A stretch of 20,811 bases of DNA from Actinomycetota bacterium. Its GTDB lineage: Bacteria > Actinomycetota > Humimicrobiia > Humimicrobiales > Humimicrobiaceae. Positions 1 through 7,781 of this stretch are shown one piece after another; position 1 is the first letter of the stretch; each line of letters begins with the position of its first letter. The notes below the pieces were generated by a model. The model had not been told where the DNA came from, did not search any database, and saw only the letters and a list, made by a program, of their open reading frames with translations. The DNA is taken from contig JAQVJB010000027.1 of NCBI GenBank assembly GCA_028695395.1, positions 1-20,811 on the forward strand, in the 5' to 3' direction. The position numbers and the translations under genes were made by a program.

Positions 1-2
1 AA

Positions 3-554
3 AAAAAAGATGCAGTTGAAAAAGTTATTCTTTTAATGAAGGAACTTGATGTAAAGGTAACTGATAGAAAAGTTGTGGAAATCGCAAGGAAAAGTTCAGA
101 AGAAGCTGAATTAACCGGAAAAGGAAACGAAGGTATATTTTGTGGTGCAGCAATCCAGTTACCGGATGACAAAATAGTAACCGGAAAGAATTCCCATCTT
201 CTTCATGCAGCTTCCAGTGTTGTTTTAAATGCAATAAAGATTCTTGCAAATATACCTGATGAAATATATTTATTATCTCCGCAGGTAATAACTCAAATAG
301 CTAAGCTAAAAAAAGGTATATTAAATGCAGGTTCTGAAAGCCTAAATCTTGAAGAAACTTTGATTGCTCTTTCAATTAGCTCTACAACAAATCACACTGC
401 AGAGCTGGCGATGAACAAGCTATCCGAACTTCAGGGCTGTGAGATGCATATGACGCATATTCCCACTCCTGGTGATGAAGCCGGTTTAAAAAGACTCGGA
501 GTAAATCTTACAACAGATGGTAGATTTTCTTCAAGAAATCTTTTTGTTATTTAA
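3..554 (+). CDS. DUF1846 family protein, C-terminal part (5' end outside window)
   Basis: The reading frame is open through the left edge: codons from position 3 read KKDAVEKVILL and run straight into an internal Met at 36. The gene therefore starts before the window and only its last ~184 residues are seen. The family (DUF1846) is usually about 500 residues long and has no firmly assigned function. Matching features are the segment reading AIQLPDDKIVTGKNSHLLHA, the Ala/Ser-rich helix after it, the stretch LIALSISSTTNHTAELAMNK, and the closing RLGVNLTTDGRFSSRNLFVI. No signal peptide or membrane segment is visible in this part. The next gene is convergent, 77 bp away. The family call is from recognition of these conserved stretches; I infer no reaction. 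Confidence 0.85.
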   Translation, partial: KKDAVEKVILLMKELDVKVTDRKVVEIARKSSEEAELTGKGNEGIFCGAAIQLPDDKIVTGKNSHLLHAASSVVLNAIKILANIPDEIYLLSPQVITQIAKLKKGILNAGSESLNLEETLIALSISSTTNHTAELAMNKLSELQGCEMHMTHIPTPGDEAGLKRLGVNLTTDGRFSSRNLFVI

Positions 555-620
555 AAACTACTCTTTCATTAAAAATACTTTATTTTATTTATTTCGATAA
601 GTTTAAGATATTTTATTTAA

Positions 621-652
621 TTTAATAAATATTAAGAAAAATATTTATTAAA
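621..652. repeat. AT-only 13-bp inverted repeat between convergent genes
   Basis: Positions 621-633 (TTTAATAAATATT) are exactly complementary to 640-652, with a 6-nt spacer. The element covers the stop codon of the minus-strand gene that ends at 632 and lies 67 bp past the DUF1846 stop. It could fold as a stem-loop in either transcript and act as a weak bidirectional terminator. The stem has no G-C pair and no clean U-tract follows, so chance in AT-rich DNA is a serious alternative. Confidence 0.3.
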
Positions 653-1093
653 AAAATCTTTCATTTGATCAACATGAGAACCCTTCCAGTATATTTTTTT
701 ACAATTGCTGCATTCTAAAAAAATATTATGTGTCTGATATATATAATGCGGAACAGCCTTCATTATATTCTCTTTTTTTAATTGATTAAGCACAGTGTTG
801 CATTTAATACATCTTTGAAGATCTAAATTAAAATTTATTTTTAAAGTGTCTTTAACCTGCTGCAACTGTTCGTATAAATAATCACTTTTAATCAAGACAA
901 GCTTAATGGAATTTTCTTTTATGATCCTTCGCTCAGTCAGTTTTTTATCTCTTGTCAGCAATATCCTATTTGTTTGCAAAGCCTCTTCTATTAAATCATT
1001 ATCACCAATATTTTTAATAAAAACTGTATCAAAATTACACATTCTTAGATATTTAGATAGGCTTCCAAGCATGAAATCGCATATAAATCTCAT
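632..1093 (-). CDS. Mut7-C RNase (PIN-like) domain protein with zinc ribbon
   Basis: A 153-residue protein that is essentially a complete Mut7-C domain (PF01927). The N-terminus FICDFMLGSLSKYLR matches the family's opening, and acidic residues D6 and D49 (in LLTRDKKL) fit a PIN-like nuclease fold. The C-terminal half carries a zinc ribbon: C95-x2-C98 and C128-x2-C131, followed by the family hallmark KKIYWKGSH. The family is predicted to be a metal-dependent ribonuclease; the substrate is unknown. No signal peptide or TM segment is seen, so it is likely cytoplasmic. I see no good Shine-Dalgarno before the ATG, but the conserved N-terminus supports this start. It lies 96 bp downstream of the DUF1015 gene on the same strand and may share its transcript. 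Confidence 0.85.
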   Translation of the reverse strand: MRFICDFMLGSLSKYLRMCNFDTVFIKNIGDNDLIEEALQTNRILLTRDKKLTERRIIKENSIKLVLIKSDYLYEQLQQVKDTLKINFNLDLQRCIKCNTVLNQLKKENIMKAVPHYIYQTHNIFLECSNCKKIYWKGSHVDQMKDFFNKYFS

Positions 1094-1189
1094 TTTATAA
1101 AATAAGAAATCTGTTTAAAAAAGTTAAAAAAAATATTTTTTAAAAAGATTACCAATATATATTATTTAAAAATATTTTTATATTTTTTC

Positions 1190-2566
1190 TTATAAGTCCA
1201 TCTTATAAATTATAAGGCCGCTACAGGGCTTGGGATAAAAATATGTCGATTTCTGCGGCATTACTTTACCATTATATGATATTTTCTGAACATCGCTAAT
1301 ATCAGGTGCATTAAGGATTATGCCTAAATCATATTCATCACTGCCAAAAACAACTTTTGATACCAGCTCGTCAATTGTATGGGTATAGGTTATTTTTTCT
1401 GCCGCATCAGTACTCATTATATTATCAATTAACAGTCTGTGCAGAATCCTCACGTCAAGATTTTCAAAATCCAAAGATTCTTTGCCTATTTCAGGATATA
1501 TTTTCTTTATATCTTTATTTAAAGTAATGAAATATATTTTTTTATCCGCAGTAAAAATGCAAAACGTATGTTTTTTTTCTTTTTTTTCTTTATCCATAAG
1601 TTCAGAAATATTTTTAGTCAGAATCTGATAATTATCAAATTCAGGTTTAGCTTTAAAAATTTCAAAATATTCTTTTACGAGAAAATATTTATTTATTTTT
1701 TCAAAATTCCTTAGCAAATTGAATTTTTCCTTAAATTTAATCATTCTGTGCGTAGGTAATATCTTGATGCTTTCCTGATTGTAATTGACAAATAAAGTCA
1801 GCACTGCTTCTTCTGGAAAAATATGATCACCAGTAGTTTCGATAAATATTTTACCGGTATTCAATTCATTGCTTTGTCTTTTTTTACGTATTTCGTGCAT
1901 GAAAAGTCTTGAAGTTTCATACCTGTGATGTCCATCGGCAATAAGTATATTTTTATCTTTCATCAGATTTATGATTTTTTCTATAATATTTTTATCTGAT
2001 AATTTCCATATCCTGAATTTTAAAGTTGAATCATAGCCAGCATCAAAGTCATAAAATGGTTTGCCAAAAGTGCTTCTATCTATTATTTCCTGGATTTTAT
2101 TATCAACGTCATCATAAAGAGTATAAATGAGGCCAAAATTAGTCTTAGTATGCTTCAGAAGATTATATCTGTCTTCTTTTGGTTTGGATAATGTATATTC
2201 ATGACGCAGGACTTTTGAAGATTCATATTCCTCGATTTTATTTAAACCTATGAAGGCTTTGAATTTTTTCCATACTCCATCGTCATAAAAACTTTCCTCA
2301 AAAATGTATAAAGATTCATCAGTGTCATATTCAAGAATATTATCTTTTATCATGGAATTCAGCAAAATATCTGCATTTTCATATCTGTCAGCATATTCTT
2401 TTTCTTCCGGGAGTATCAGGTTTACAATATTATTAATATCTGATGTCTTAAGTTCTTCTTTCATGGTATCTGATATTATGTCATAAGGTGGAGATACGAG
2501 CATTGAAATATCTTTTTTTAACCTCTCTGAAAAATGTAAAGCTTTAAAAGGATAAATATCAACCAT
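1190..2566 (-). CDS. DUF1015 family protein
   Basis: A 458-residue protein of the DUF1015 family (PF06245), close to the usual length. Diagnostic stretches are the N-terminal IYPFKALHFSE, VSPPYDIIS (residues 24-32, the typical SPPYD motif), the central ADGHHRYETS (210-219) and a C-terminal segment ending in a KPCSGLIIYKM-type motif. The family has no settled biochemical role; the DGHHRYET block looks like a catalytic or ligand site by its conservation. The start is supported by GAAAGG about 7 nt before the ATG on the minus strand. No signal peptide or TM helix is seen. It is divergent from hypB across a 490-bp spacer; a regulatory-looking repeat lies about 45 bp upstream of its start. Confidence 0.88.
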   Translation of the reverse strand: MVDIYPFKALHFSERLKKDISMLVSPPYDIISDTMKEELKTSDINNIVNLILPEEKEYADRYENADILLNSMIKDNILEYDTDESLYIFEESFYDDGVWKKFKAFIGLNKIEEYESSKVLRHEYTLSKPKEDRYNLLKHTKTNFGLIYTLYDDVDNKIQEIIDRSTFGKPFYDFDAGYDSTLKFRIWKLSDKNIIEKIINLMKDKNILIADGHHRYETSRLFMHEIRKKRQSNELNTGKIFIETTGDHIFPEEAVLTLFVNYNQESIKILPTHRMIKFKEKFNLLRNFEKINKYFLVKEYFEIFKAKPEFDNYQILTKNISELMDKEKKEKKHTFCIFTADKKIYFITLNKDIKKIYPEIGKESLDFENLDVRILHRLLIDNIMSTDAAEKITYTHTIDELVSKVVFGSDEYDLGIILNAPDISDVQKISYNGKVMPQKSTYFYPKPCSGLIIYKMDL

Positions 2567-2610
2567 TTTTTGCCTTTCTATTTTAATGAAATAAAATAAG
2601 TCGATTTTTA

Positions 2611-2633
2611 ATTATTATTTTAACAATAATTAT
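2611..2633. promoter_or_regulatory. Degenerate copy of the 8342 palindrome, upstream of the DUF1015 gene
   Basis: Aligned without gaps, 19 of 23 positions match the perfect palindrome at 8342-8364, including the 12-mer TAACAATAATTA. The left arm is imperfect. A further half-site (TTAACAATA) lies near 2646-2654. Its position about 45 bp before the DUF1015 start is suitable for an operator. Base composition makes chance similarity possible, so this is a candidate only. Confidence 0.3.
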
Positions 2634-2937
2634 CTATATTATTATTAACAATATCCAGGTAAAATTATTTTATCAAGATTTCTAAGATATTTATCCTGAT
2701 AATTGCTTTTATTTTTTTAAACAATTAATGAAATAATTTAATTTTCCTGAAGTTTTAAATGAAATATTAATTAATTTTTTTTATAATTATTAAATGCTGA
2801 TAAAATAATAGTAATATTTATAACTTATAATCTATAGAAGCAATTTTCGCGAGTTGTTAAATATTATTTCAGGATTATAGCCGGAAAAGATAATCAAAAG
2901 AAAAATAATTGAATATAAATCCAATAAAGCAAGCTGG

Positions 2938-2985
2938 TAACTGGAAAATGAAGTATCTTGGAAATATGAATCCAGTTATTATTTT
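2938..2985 (+). other. Inverted repeat in the hypB leader (possible hairpin)
   Basis: TAACTGGA (2938-2945) and TCCAGTTA (2971-2978) are perfectly complementary across a 25-nt spacer and are followed by TTATTTT. This could be a terminator of an upstream transcript or a leader structure ahead of the hypB promoter region. The loop is long and the T-tract interrupted, so the role is unclear. Confidence 0.25.
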
Positions 2986-3000
2986 AAAATATTGTATTTG

Positions 3001-3006
3001 TATAAT
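3001..3006 (+). promoter_or_regulatory. Candidate -10 element for hypB
   Basis: A perfect TATAAT lies 51 bp before the hypB start, in the context TTTGTATAATTA. The same 12-mer occurs at 8371-8382 before the small gene at 8417. No good -35 hexamer is seen 16-18 bp upstream, so the call rests on the -10 and its location. Confidence 0.35.
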
Positions 3007-3056
3007 TATATTTTCAGAAATCAAATATCAATAATATATTTAGTAAAGGAATAGTT

Positions 3057-3707
3057 TTGAAGATACGGGTTGTAGAAAATATTTATGATTATAATAAAGA
3101 ACATGCAGAAGAAAATAGAAAAATATTCAAAGATAATAAAATAATGACAATAAATATTTTATCTTCACCAGGAGCAGGAAAGACTTCTCTTATAACAGAA
3201 ACAATAAAAAAATTAAAAAATAAGAGAATAGGGGTCATAGAAGGTGATATTTCTTCGACTTTAGACGCTGAAAAGCTTAAAGAATACACTGAAGAAATAG
3301 TGCAGATAAACACCGGAGGCACATGTCATTTAAATGCATCGATGGTATATAATGCTTTAAAAGAAATGAATCTAGAAAATATCGATATACTATTTATTGA
3401 AAATGTCGGAAATTTAATATGCCCTGTGAGTTTTGACCTAGGAGAAGACTATAAAATACTTCTTTCATCAGTGAGTGAAGGAGATGATAAACCTGTCAAA
3501 TATCCGAAAGGATTTGCTGTCGCTTCTTTAGTTATACTTAATAAAATCGACCTATATGATTATTTTGTATTTAATAGGGAATTTTTTCTAAATAATGTAA
3601 AAAAACTCAATCCCTCAACTGAAATAATCGAATTGTCATGCAAGAGCAGTGAAGGGATAGATTCATGGCTTGATTGGATTTGTAAAAAAGATATCAGTAT
3701 TTCATAG
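3057..3707 (+). CDS. hypB: Hydrogenase nickel-incorporation GTPase HypB
   Basis: HypB is the SIMIBI-class GTPase that helps insert Ni into the [NiFe] hydrogenase large subunit, normally with HypA. The 216-residue protein has the N-terminal helix KIRVVENIYDYNKEHAEENR typical of HypB and the P-loop SSPGAGKTS (residues 36-44). The G-domain metal site is C90-H91 (GGTCHLNASMV) plus C122 (NLICPVSFDLGE), and the G4 motif is NKID. It lacks the extra N-terminal CxxCGC metal motif and His-rich stretch found in some HypB proteins. The start is TTG at 3057, preceded by AAAGGA at 3045-3050; the conserved N-terminus rules out a later start. It is the first gene of the plus-strand hydrogenase block, 86 bp before the beta subunit. 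No hypA lies beside it, which is unusual. Confidence 0.96.
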   Translation: MKIRVVENIYDYNKEHAEENRKIFKDNKIMTINILSSPGAGKTSLITETIKKLKNKRIGVIEGDISSTLDAEKLKEYTEEIVQINTGGTCHLNASMVYNALKEMNLENIDILFIENVGNLICPVSFDLGEDYKILLSSVSEGDDKPVKYPKGFAVASLVILNKIDLYDYFVFNREFFLNNVKKLNPSTEIIELSCKSSEGIDSWLDWICKKDISIS

Positions 3708-3793
3708 TAAAATAGGATTATGTTTTTTTTATAATTTCTTAAAAAGAGAAATATGATTAATAAAAAAATATTATTCTGCAGAAAGGAGATTTG

Positions 3794-4825
3794 ATGATTT
3801 ATAAAATCCTTGATAAAGAAGATTATAACGATTTCTTAAAAAAACTTGTTGAGAACTATGATTTTTACGGACCTGTCAAAAAAGATGCTGCAGTTCATGA
3901 TTTTCAAAAAATAAATGATGTAGAAAAAATAGATGTTGACTTTAAGAGAACAACAGTGGCACCAGCGAAAAAACTTATATACCCTCCTGAAGAAACGATA
4001 TTGTCCTATGATATTTCAGATGATATAGAAATAAGATCAGAAGTCCAGGCTGATGAAAAAATATTGTTTGGGATAGATGCATGTGATGTAAACGGGCTTG
4101 CTTTTTTAGACAAGTTTTTTTCTGATGAATTTGTTGATGATTTTTATTTTCAAAAAAGAAATAAGCTAATCATAATTGGCCTTGATAGAATGCCTACGGA
4201 GACTAATTTTTCATTAAGCCTAGGGAAAGAGTATGCCAGAGAGGGTTTTGATATCTTTTTAACAGACTTAAAAGACAGATATTTTGTAAGAATAGGTACT
4301 GAAAAAGGGAATAATCTTATTAACAAATACGCAAAGACTAGAGATGCATCTGAAAACGATTTTGCTGATTATGATGGATATATGGATAATTATAGAAAAA
4401 GCTTTAAAGCAAAAGCAGATATATCAAATTTTTATGATAATTTCGAGATAATTTATGATAATGATAAATTCTGGTCCAAAACAGCAAAAGACTGTTTTTC
4501 CTGCGGCTCATGCTGCCTGGTGTGTCCCACCTGTTTTTGTTTTAATGTAAGAGATGATATGGAAATTAATCTAAAAAAAGGAAACAAAATAAGAGAATGG
4601 GATTCATGCATGATTCCTGATTATGGCCTGGTAGCCGGAGGTCATAATTTCAGAAAAGACAAAGAAAACAGGTTAAAGCAAAGATACAGATGCAAGCTTA
4701 AAACTTTTGTTCAGAAATTTGATACATATGCCTGTGTCGGATGCGGCAGATGCATTGAAACATGCATGGCAAAAATCAATATTGTCGATGACATCAATTC
4801 TGTCAAGAAAGAGGTGAGTGTATAA
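3794..4825 (+). CDS. hydB: Group 3b [NiFe] hydrogenase (sulfhydrogenase) beta subunit, Fe-S protein
   Basis: Electron-transfer subunit of the cytoplasmic heterotetrameric NAD(P)-linked hydrogenase. It passes electrons between the small subunit and the flavin subunit. The N-terminal ~230 residues form the family's characteristic domain. Two ferredoxin-like [4Fe-4S] motifs follow: C234-x2-C237-x2-C240-x3-C244-P and C314-x2-C317-x2-C320-x3-C324, numbered from ATG 3794, with extra Cys in the CPTCFCF stretch. A TTG one codon earlier (3791) is possible. ATG 3794 is preferred because AGGAG at 3784-3788 then has a 5-nt spacing. Gene order beta-gamma-delta-alpha is that of Pyrococcus sulfhydrogenase I. 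The gene is translationally linked to the next one (1 nt between stop and start). Related anaerobic sulfite reductase A subunits share this architecture; the adjacent hydrogenase subunits decide the call. Confidence 0.93.
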   Translation: MIYKILDKEDYNDFLKKLVENYDFYGPVKKDAAVHDFQKINDVEKIDVDFKRTTVAPAKKLIYPPEETILSYDISDDIEIRSEVQADEKILFGIDACDVNGLAFLDKFFSDEFVDDFYFQKRNKLIIIGLDRMPTETNFSLSLGKEYAREGFDIFLTDLKDRYFVRIGTEKGNNLINKYAKTRDASENDFADYDGYMDNYRKSFKAKADISNFYDNFEIIYDNDKFWSKTAKDCFSCGSCCLVCPTCFCFNVRDDMEINLKKGNKIREWDSCMIPDYGLVAGGHNFRKDKENRLKQRYRCKLKTFVQKFDTYACVGCGRCIETCMAKINIVDDINSVKKEVSV

Positions 4826-4826
4826 A

Positions 4827-5657
4827 ATGCATACTATTTATACTCCTGATATAGCAAGAATAACCAGAATAGAAACGGTAACTACCAATGAAAAGATTTT
4901 TGATATTTCTTTTATAGAAAAAGAAGCTCAAAAGAAATTTAATTTTCTTCCGGGTCAATTTGTTGAACTTACTGTCTTTGGAGTAGGTGAAGCACCTTTT
5001 TCAATTACATCAAATCCGAATAATAAAGAAAAATTTCAACTTTGCATAAGGTCTGTCGGCAGTGTTTCGCAGGCTATACACAATTTAAAAGAAGGAGCAA
5101 AAGTGGGAATAAGAGGACCTTTCGGCAAGGGTACTTTTCCTTATGAAGCTGCCAAAGGTCACAATGTGTTGGTTGTTGCTGGCGGACTTGGTCTTGCACC
5201 CTTGATGTCTTTTTTAACTTATATGTTTGATTACAGGGAAGAATATAAGAATATAATGATAATATATGGAGCTGTAAATCCAGGAAATATCCTTTATAAA
5301 AATGAGATTTCATACTGGAGCAGCAGGGAAGATGTCAAGGTATGCGTTACTGTTGATAATCCTGATGATAAATGGACTGGTGAAATAGGTGTTTGTACAA
5401 AATTAATACCTAGAGTTGATTTTAAACCTGAGGATACTTATACAATAGTCTGCGGTCCGCCTGTGATGTATAAATATGTTGTCCAGGAACTGGAAAAGAA
5501 AAATTTTACTGATGATAAAATATTTCTTTCACTGGAAAGAAGAATGGAATGCGGCGTAGGTAAGTGCAATCATTGCCATATAGGGAATAAGCTTGCCTGT
5601 GTCGACGGTCCTGTATTTAGCTTATGGGAAATAAGAGACTTGAAGGAGGCTATATAA
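4827..5657 (+). CDS. hydG: Group 3b hydrogenase gamma subunit, FAD/NAD(P)-binding reductase
   Basis: Flavoprotein that exchanges electrons with NAD(P)H. It is a ferredoxin-reductase-like protein of 276 residues. It has a FAD-binding beta-barrel with GEAPFSIT (about 54-61), a nucleotide-binding domain with VAGGLGLAPL (about 117-126) and CGPPVMYKYV, and a C-terminal [2Fe-2S] domain of the dihydroorotate dehydrogenase B type with C242-x4-C247-x2-C250-x7-C258. An in-frame GTG at 4818 would overlap the beta gene. ATG 4827 is preferred because GAGGTG (4811-4816) then sits at a workable distance, and the start falls 1 nt after the upstream stop. Its own 3' end carries the ribosome binding site of the delta gene. 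Whether NAD or NADP is preferred cannot be read from this sequence. Confidence 0.93.
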   Translation: MHTIYTPDIARITRIETVTTNEKIFDISFIEKEAQKKFNFLPGQFVELTVFGVGEAPFSITSNPNNKEKFQLCIRSVGSVSQAIHNLKEGAKVGIRGPFGKGTFPYEAAKGHNVLVVAGGLGLAPLMSFLTYMFDYREEYKNIMIIYGAVNPGNILYKNEISYWSSREDVKVCVTVDNPDDKWTGEIGVCTKLIPRVDFKPEDTYTIVCGPPVMYKYVVQELEKKNFTDDKIFLSLERRMECGVGKCNHCHIGNKLACVDGPVFSLWEIRDLKEAI

Positions 5658-6406
5658 TGATTAAGCCAAGAATAGGTGTTTTTGGACTAACGGGATGTGG
5701 TGGATGCCAGTTGGAAATCCTTAATCTTGAGGATGATTTGATTGATTTTGTCAATGCAGTAGATATAGTTCATTTTACTGAAGCAATAACAGAGCATAGC
5801 GATAATTACGAAGTTGCTCTTATCGAAGGCTCTGTTTCAACTAATCATGATGTGGAAAGGCTGGAACATATAGCAAAGGTTGCAAAAATAATCGTAGCGA
5901 TAGGGGCCTGCTCATCTACCGGTGGCTTGAATTGTTTGAAAAATCTATATGGGGTTGAAAAAGCAAAGGAACTTGTTTATGGAGATAAAAAGGATTGGAT
6001 TGATGCCATTGAAACAAAGCCGATAGATGAATATGTAAAAGTCGATTATTATGCAAGAGGCTGCCCTCCTACGAGGTCAGAAATAGTCGATATAGTAAAA
6101 TCACTGATTGTAGGAAAAACACCGGAAATCCCAAATTATCCTGTTTGCATTGAGTGTAAAAAGCTTAATAATACCTGTTTGTATGATTTGGGAATAGCAT
6201 GCATGGGACCTGTTACTAGAGCTGGATGCAATGCCAGATGTCCATCTTCAATTTCTGGTTGTGAAGGCTGCAGAGGTCCTATTGATGAACCGAATATAAA
6301 TGCGCAGATAGATCTTCTGAAAAAATACGGACTGACTGTTGAGGATATAATGGAAGGATTTAACTTGTATAATGCATGCAAAAAAATTACAGATAAATCC
6401 AAGTAA
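5657..6406 (+). CDS. hydD: Group 3b [NiFe] hydrogenase small (delta) subunit
   Basis: Small subunit that wires the NiFe site to the diaphorase part through three [4Fe-4S] clusters. Twelve ligand-type Cys are visible. C14 and C17 (TGCGGCQ), C85 (GACS) and C136 (RGCPP) fit the proximal cluster. C164, C167, C174, C182, C191, C195, C202 and C205 supply two more clusters. At 249 residues it lacks the Tat signal peptide of periplasmic small subunits, which fits a cytoplasmic enzyme. The start is ATG 5657, overlapping the gamma stop by one base (TAATG), with AAGGAGG at 5643-5649. An upstream in-frame Met at 5624 lies inside the gamma gene and lacks the family N-terminus, so I reject it. The TAATG overlap implies translational coupling. 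Confidence 0.95.
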   Translation: MIKPRIGVFGLTGCGGCQLEILNLEDDLIDFVNAVDIVHFTEAITEHSDNYEVALIEGSVSTNHDVERLEHIAKVAKIIVAIGACSSTGGLNCLKNLYGVEKAKELVYGDKKDWIDAIETKPIDEYVKVDYYARGCPPTRSEIVDIVKSLIVGKTPEIPNYPVCIECKKLNNTCLYDLGIACMGPVTRAGCNARCPSSISGCEGCRGPIDEPNINAQIDLLKKYGLTVEDIMEGFNLYNACKKITDKSK

Positions 6407-6447
6407 ACTATTAAAGGTTTAAAAATTATTTCGAAAGGGAAAATGAT

Positions 6448-7749
6448 ATGGCACAGGATTTAAATATAAATGTTTCACCGATTTCAAGAGTGGAAGGACA
6501 TGGCGATCTGGTAATTGACATGAAAAATAGAAAAATCCAGAAAATGATTATGGGAATACCTGAATCACCCAGATTTTTTGAAGCAATGCTTGTCGGGAGA
6601 GATTGGAGGCAACCATCCCATATAACTTCAAGGATATGCGGCATATGTTCTGTTGCGCATACTTTTGCATCAATAAAAGCCACTGAAGATGCCATGGGTA
6701 TAAAAATAAATGATCAGATACTAAGGCTAAGAAAATTGATAAATCACCACGAATGTGTTCAAAGTAACGCACTTCATGTTTATTTCCTGGCAGCTCCTGA
6801 TTTTCTAGGAGTCGGAAGCGTAATACCTTTGCTTAAAACACATCCTGAAGTTGTGCAGATCGCAGTAAATATGAAAAAGATAGCAAATGAAATAGTCAGG
6901 ATCATAGGAGGCAGAGCAGTACATCCTATCAGGACGGTCGTCGGAGGTTTTACGAAGTTGCCTACTGAACAGGAAATATATCATATGATAGATATGCTGA
7001 AATCTCTTTATCCTGACCTGCAAAAAAGTCTTGAAGTATTTAAAACACTTAAAATGCCTGATTTTGAAAGAGAAACAGAATATATATGTATAAGTAATGA
7101 AAAGGAATATGCATTATATGACGGTAAAATAAAGTCTTCTGATGGCTGGACAATAGAATGCAGAGATTATCTTGAGAAAATCAATGAAAAAGTTGTTCGG
7201 CATTCTACAGGAAAACACTGCTGGGCAAGCCGCGACTCTTATCTTGTAGGTGCGCTTTCGAGGATGAATAATAATTATGATAAATTAACAGATAATGCAA
7301 AGCAATATGCAGAAGAACTCGGAATTAAAATACCTTGTTATAATACATTTATGAATAACTTTGCTCAATTTGTTGAAATTGTACATTGTGTAGATGACAG
7401 TATTAAAATCCTGGAAGAATTATTGGAAAACGGTTTGGATGAAAGTAATGCGATGGTTGAATATAAAGCTAAGGAAGGAAGGGGGGTAGGAGCAGTTGAA
7501 GCTCCAAGAGGTCTTCTTATCCATGATTATACATATGACAATAATGGAAGAATCAAAAAAGCAAATCTTATTATTCCAACCAATATGAATTATGCAAATA
7601 TTGAAAAAGATATGGAATCCTTTCTTCCGCATATAATAGATAAAAATGAGGAGGAGATAAAATTTGATATGGAAATGCTGATAAGAGCTTATGATCCATG
7701 CATTTCTTGTTCAACTCATTATTTGAAAGTCAGTCTCATAAATAAGTGA
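6448..7749 (+). CDS. hydA: Group 3b [NiFe] hydrogenase large (alpha) catalytic subunit
   Basis: Catalytic subunit that splits or makes H2 at a Ni-Fe(CN)2CO site. The L1 motif is RICGICSVAH with C64 and C67; the L2 motif is DPCISCSTH with C418 and C421. These four Cys bind Ni and Fe. The L0-like motif SPISRVEGHG is at residues 10-19. Neither Cys pair is replaced by selenocysteine. After H424 only nine residues (YLKVSLINK) remain; this is the tail expected to be cut off by the endopeptidase encoded next. Length (433 aa) is normal for group 3b. AAAGGGA at 6434-6440 supports the start. It lies 41 bp after the delta gene. Group 3b is preferred over 3c/3d because the beta/gamma partners are of the sulfhydrogenase type, not HdrABC/MvhD or HoxFU. 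Confidence 0.96.
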   Translation: MAQDLNINVSPISRVEGHGDLVIDMKNRKIQKMIMGIPESPRFFEAMLVGRDWRQPSHITSRICGICSVAHTFASIKATEDAMGIKINDQILRLRKLINHHECVQSNALHVYFLAAPDFLGVGSVIPLLKTHPEVVQIAVNMKKIANEIVRIIGGRAVHPIRTVVGGFTKLPTEQEIYHMIDMLKSLYPDLQKSLEVFKTLKMPDFERETEYICISNEKEYALYDGKIKSSDGWTIECRDYLEKINEKVVRHSTGKHCWASRDSYLVGALSRMNNNYDKLTDNAKQYAEELGIKIPCYNTFMNNFAQFVEIVHCVDDSIKILEELLENGLDESNAMVEYKAKEGRGVGAVEAPRGLLIHDYTYDNNGRIKKANLIIPTNMNYANIEKDMESFLPHIIDKNEEEIKFDMEMLIRAYDPCISCSTHYLKVSLINK

Positions 7750-7781
7750 TTTCTTAAAATAAATTAATAAATTAAAAGCTG

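Larger units (their letters stand above)
2567..3056. other. 490-bp AT-rich divergent intergenic region
   Basis: No convincing ORF on either strand. It separates the DUF1015 gene (minus) from hypB (plus). It holds TAACAATA half-sites near 2621 and 2647 that resemble the palindrome at 8342. It also has -10-like TATAAT boxes at 2826-2831 and 3001-3006, and an inverted repeat TAACTGGA/TCCAGTTA at 2938-2945 and 2971-2978. The stretch about 2850-2980 is a little richer in G+C than its surroundings. I recognise no known riboswitch fold. Confidence 0.5.

Noticed and set aside
1094..1189. Runs of A and T with partial symmetry between the Mut7-C and DUF1015 genes
   Set aside because: Short AAAAATATTTTT-like symmetry is expected in DNA of this composition, with no GC stem or placed promoter.
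2567..3056. Riboswitch (for example a nickel or cobalt sensor) before hypB
   Set aside because: I could not match conserved cores of known metal or cofactor riboswitches; only one simple inverted repeat is seen.
3783..3793. TTG start at 3791 for the beta subunit
   Set aside because: The Shine-Dalgarno would be only 2 nt away; the ATG in the next codon has a 5-nt spacing.
5624..5656. Upstream Met as start of the hydrogenase delta subunit
   Set aside because: It adds 11 non-family residues inside the gamma gene; ATG 5657 has AAGGAGG at proper spacing and the conserved N-terminus.
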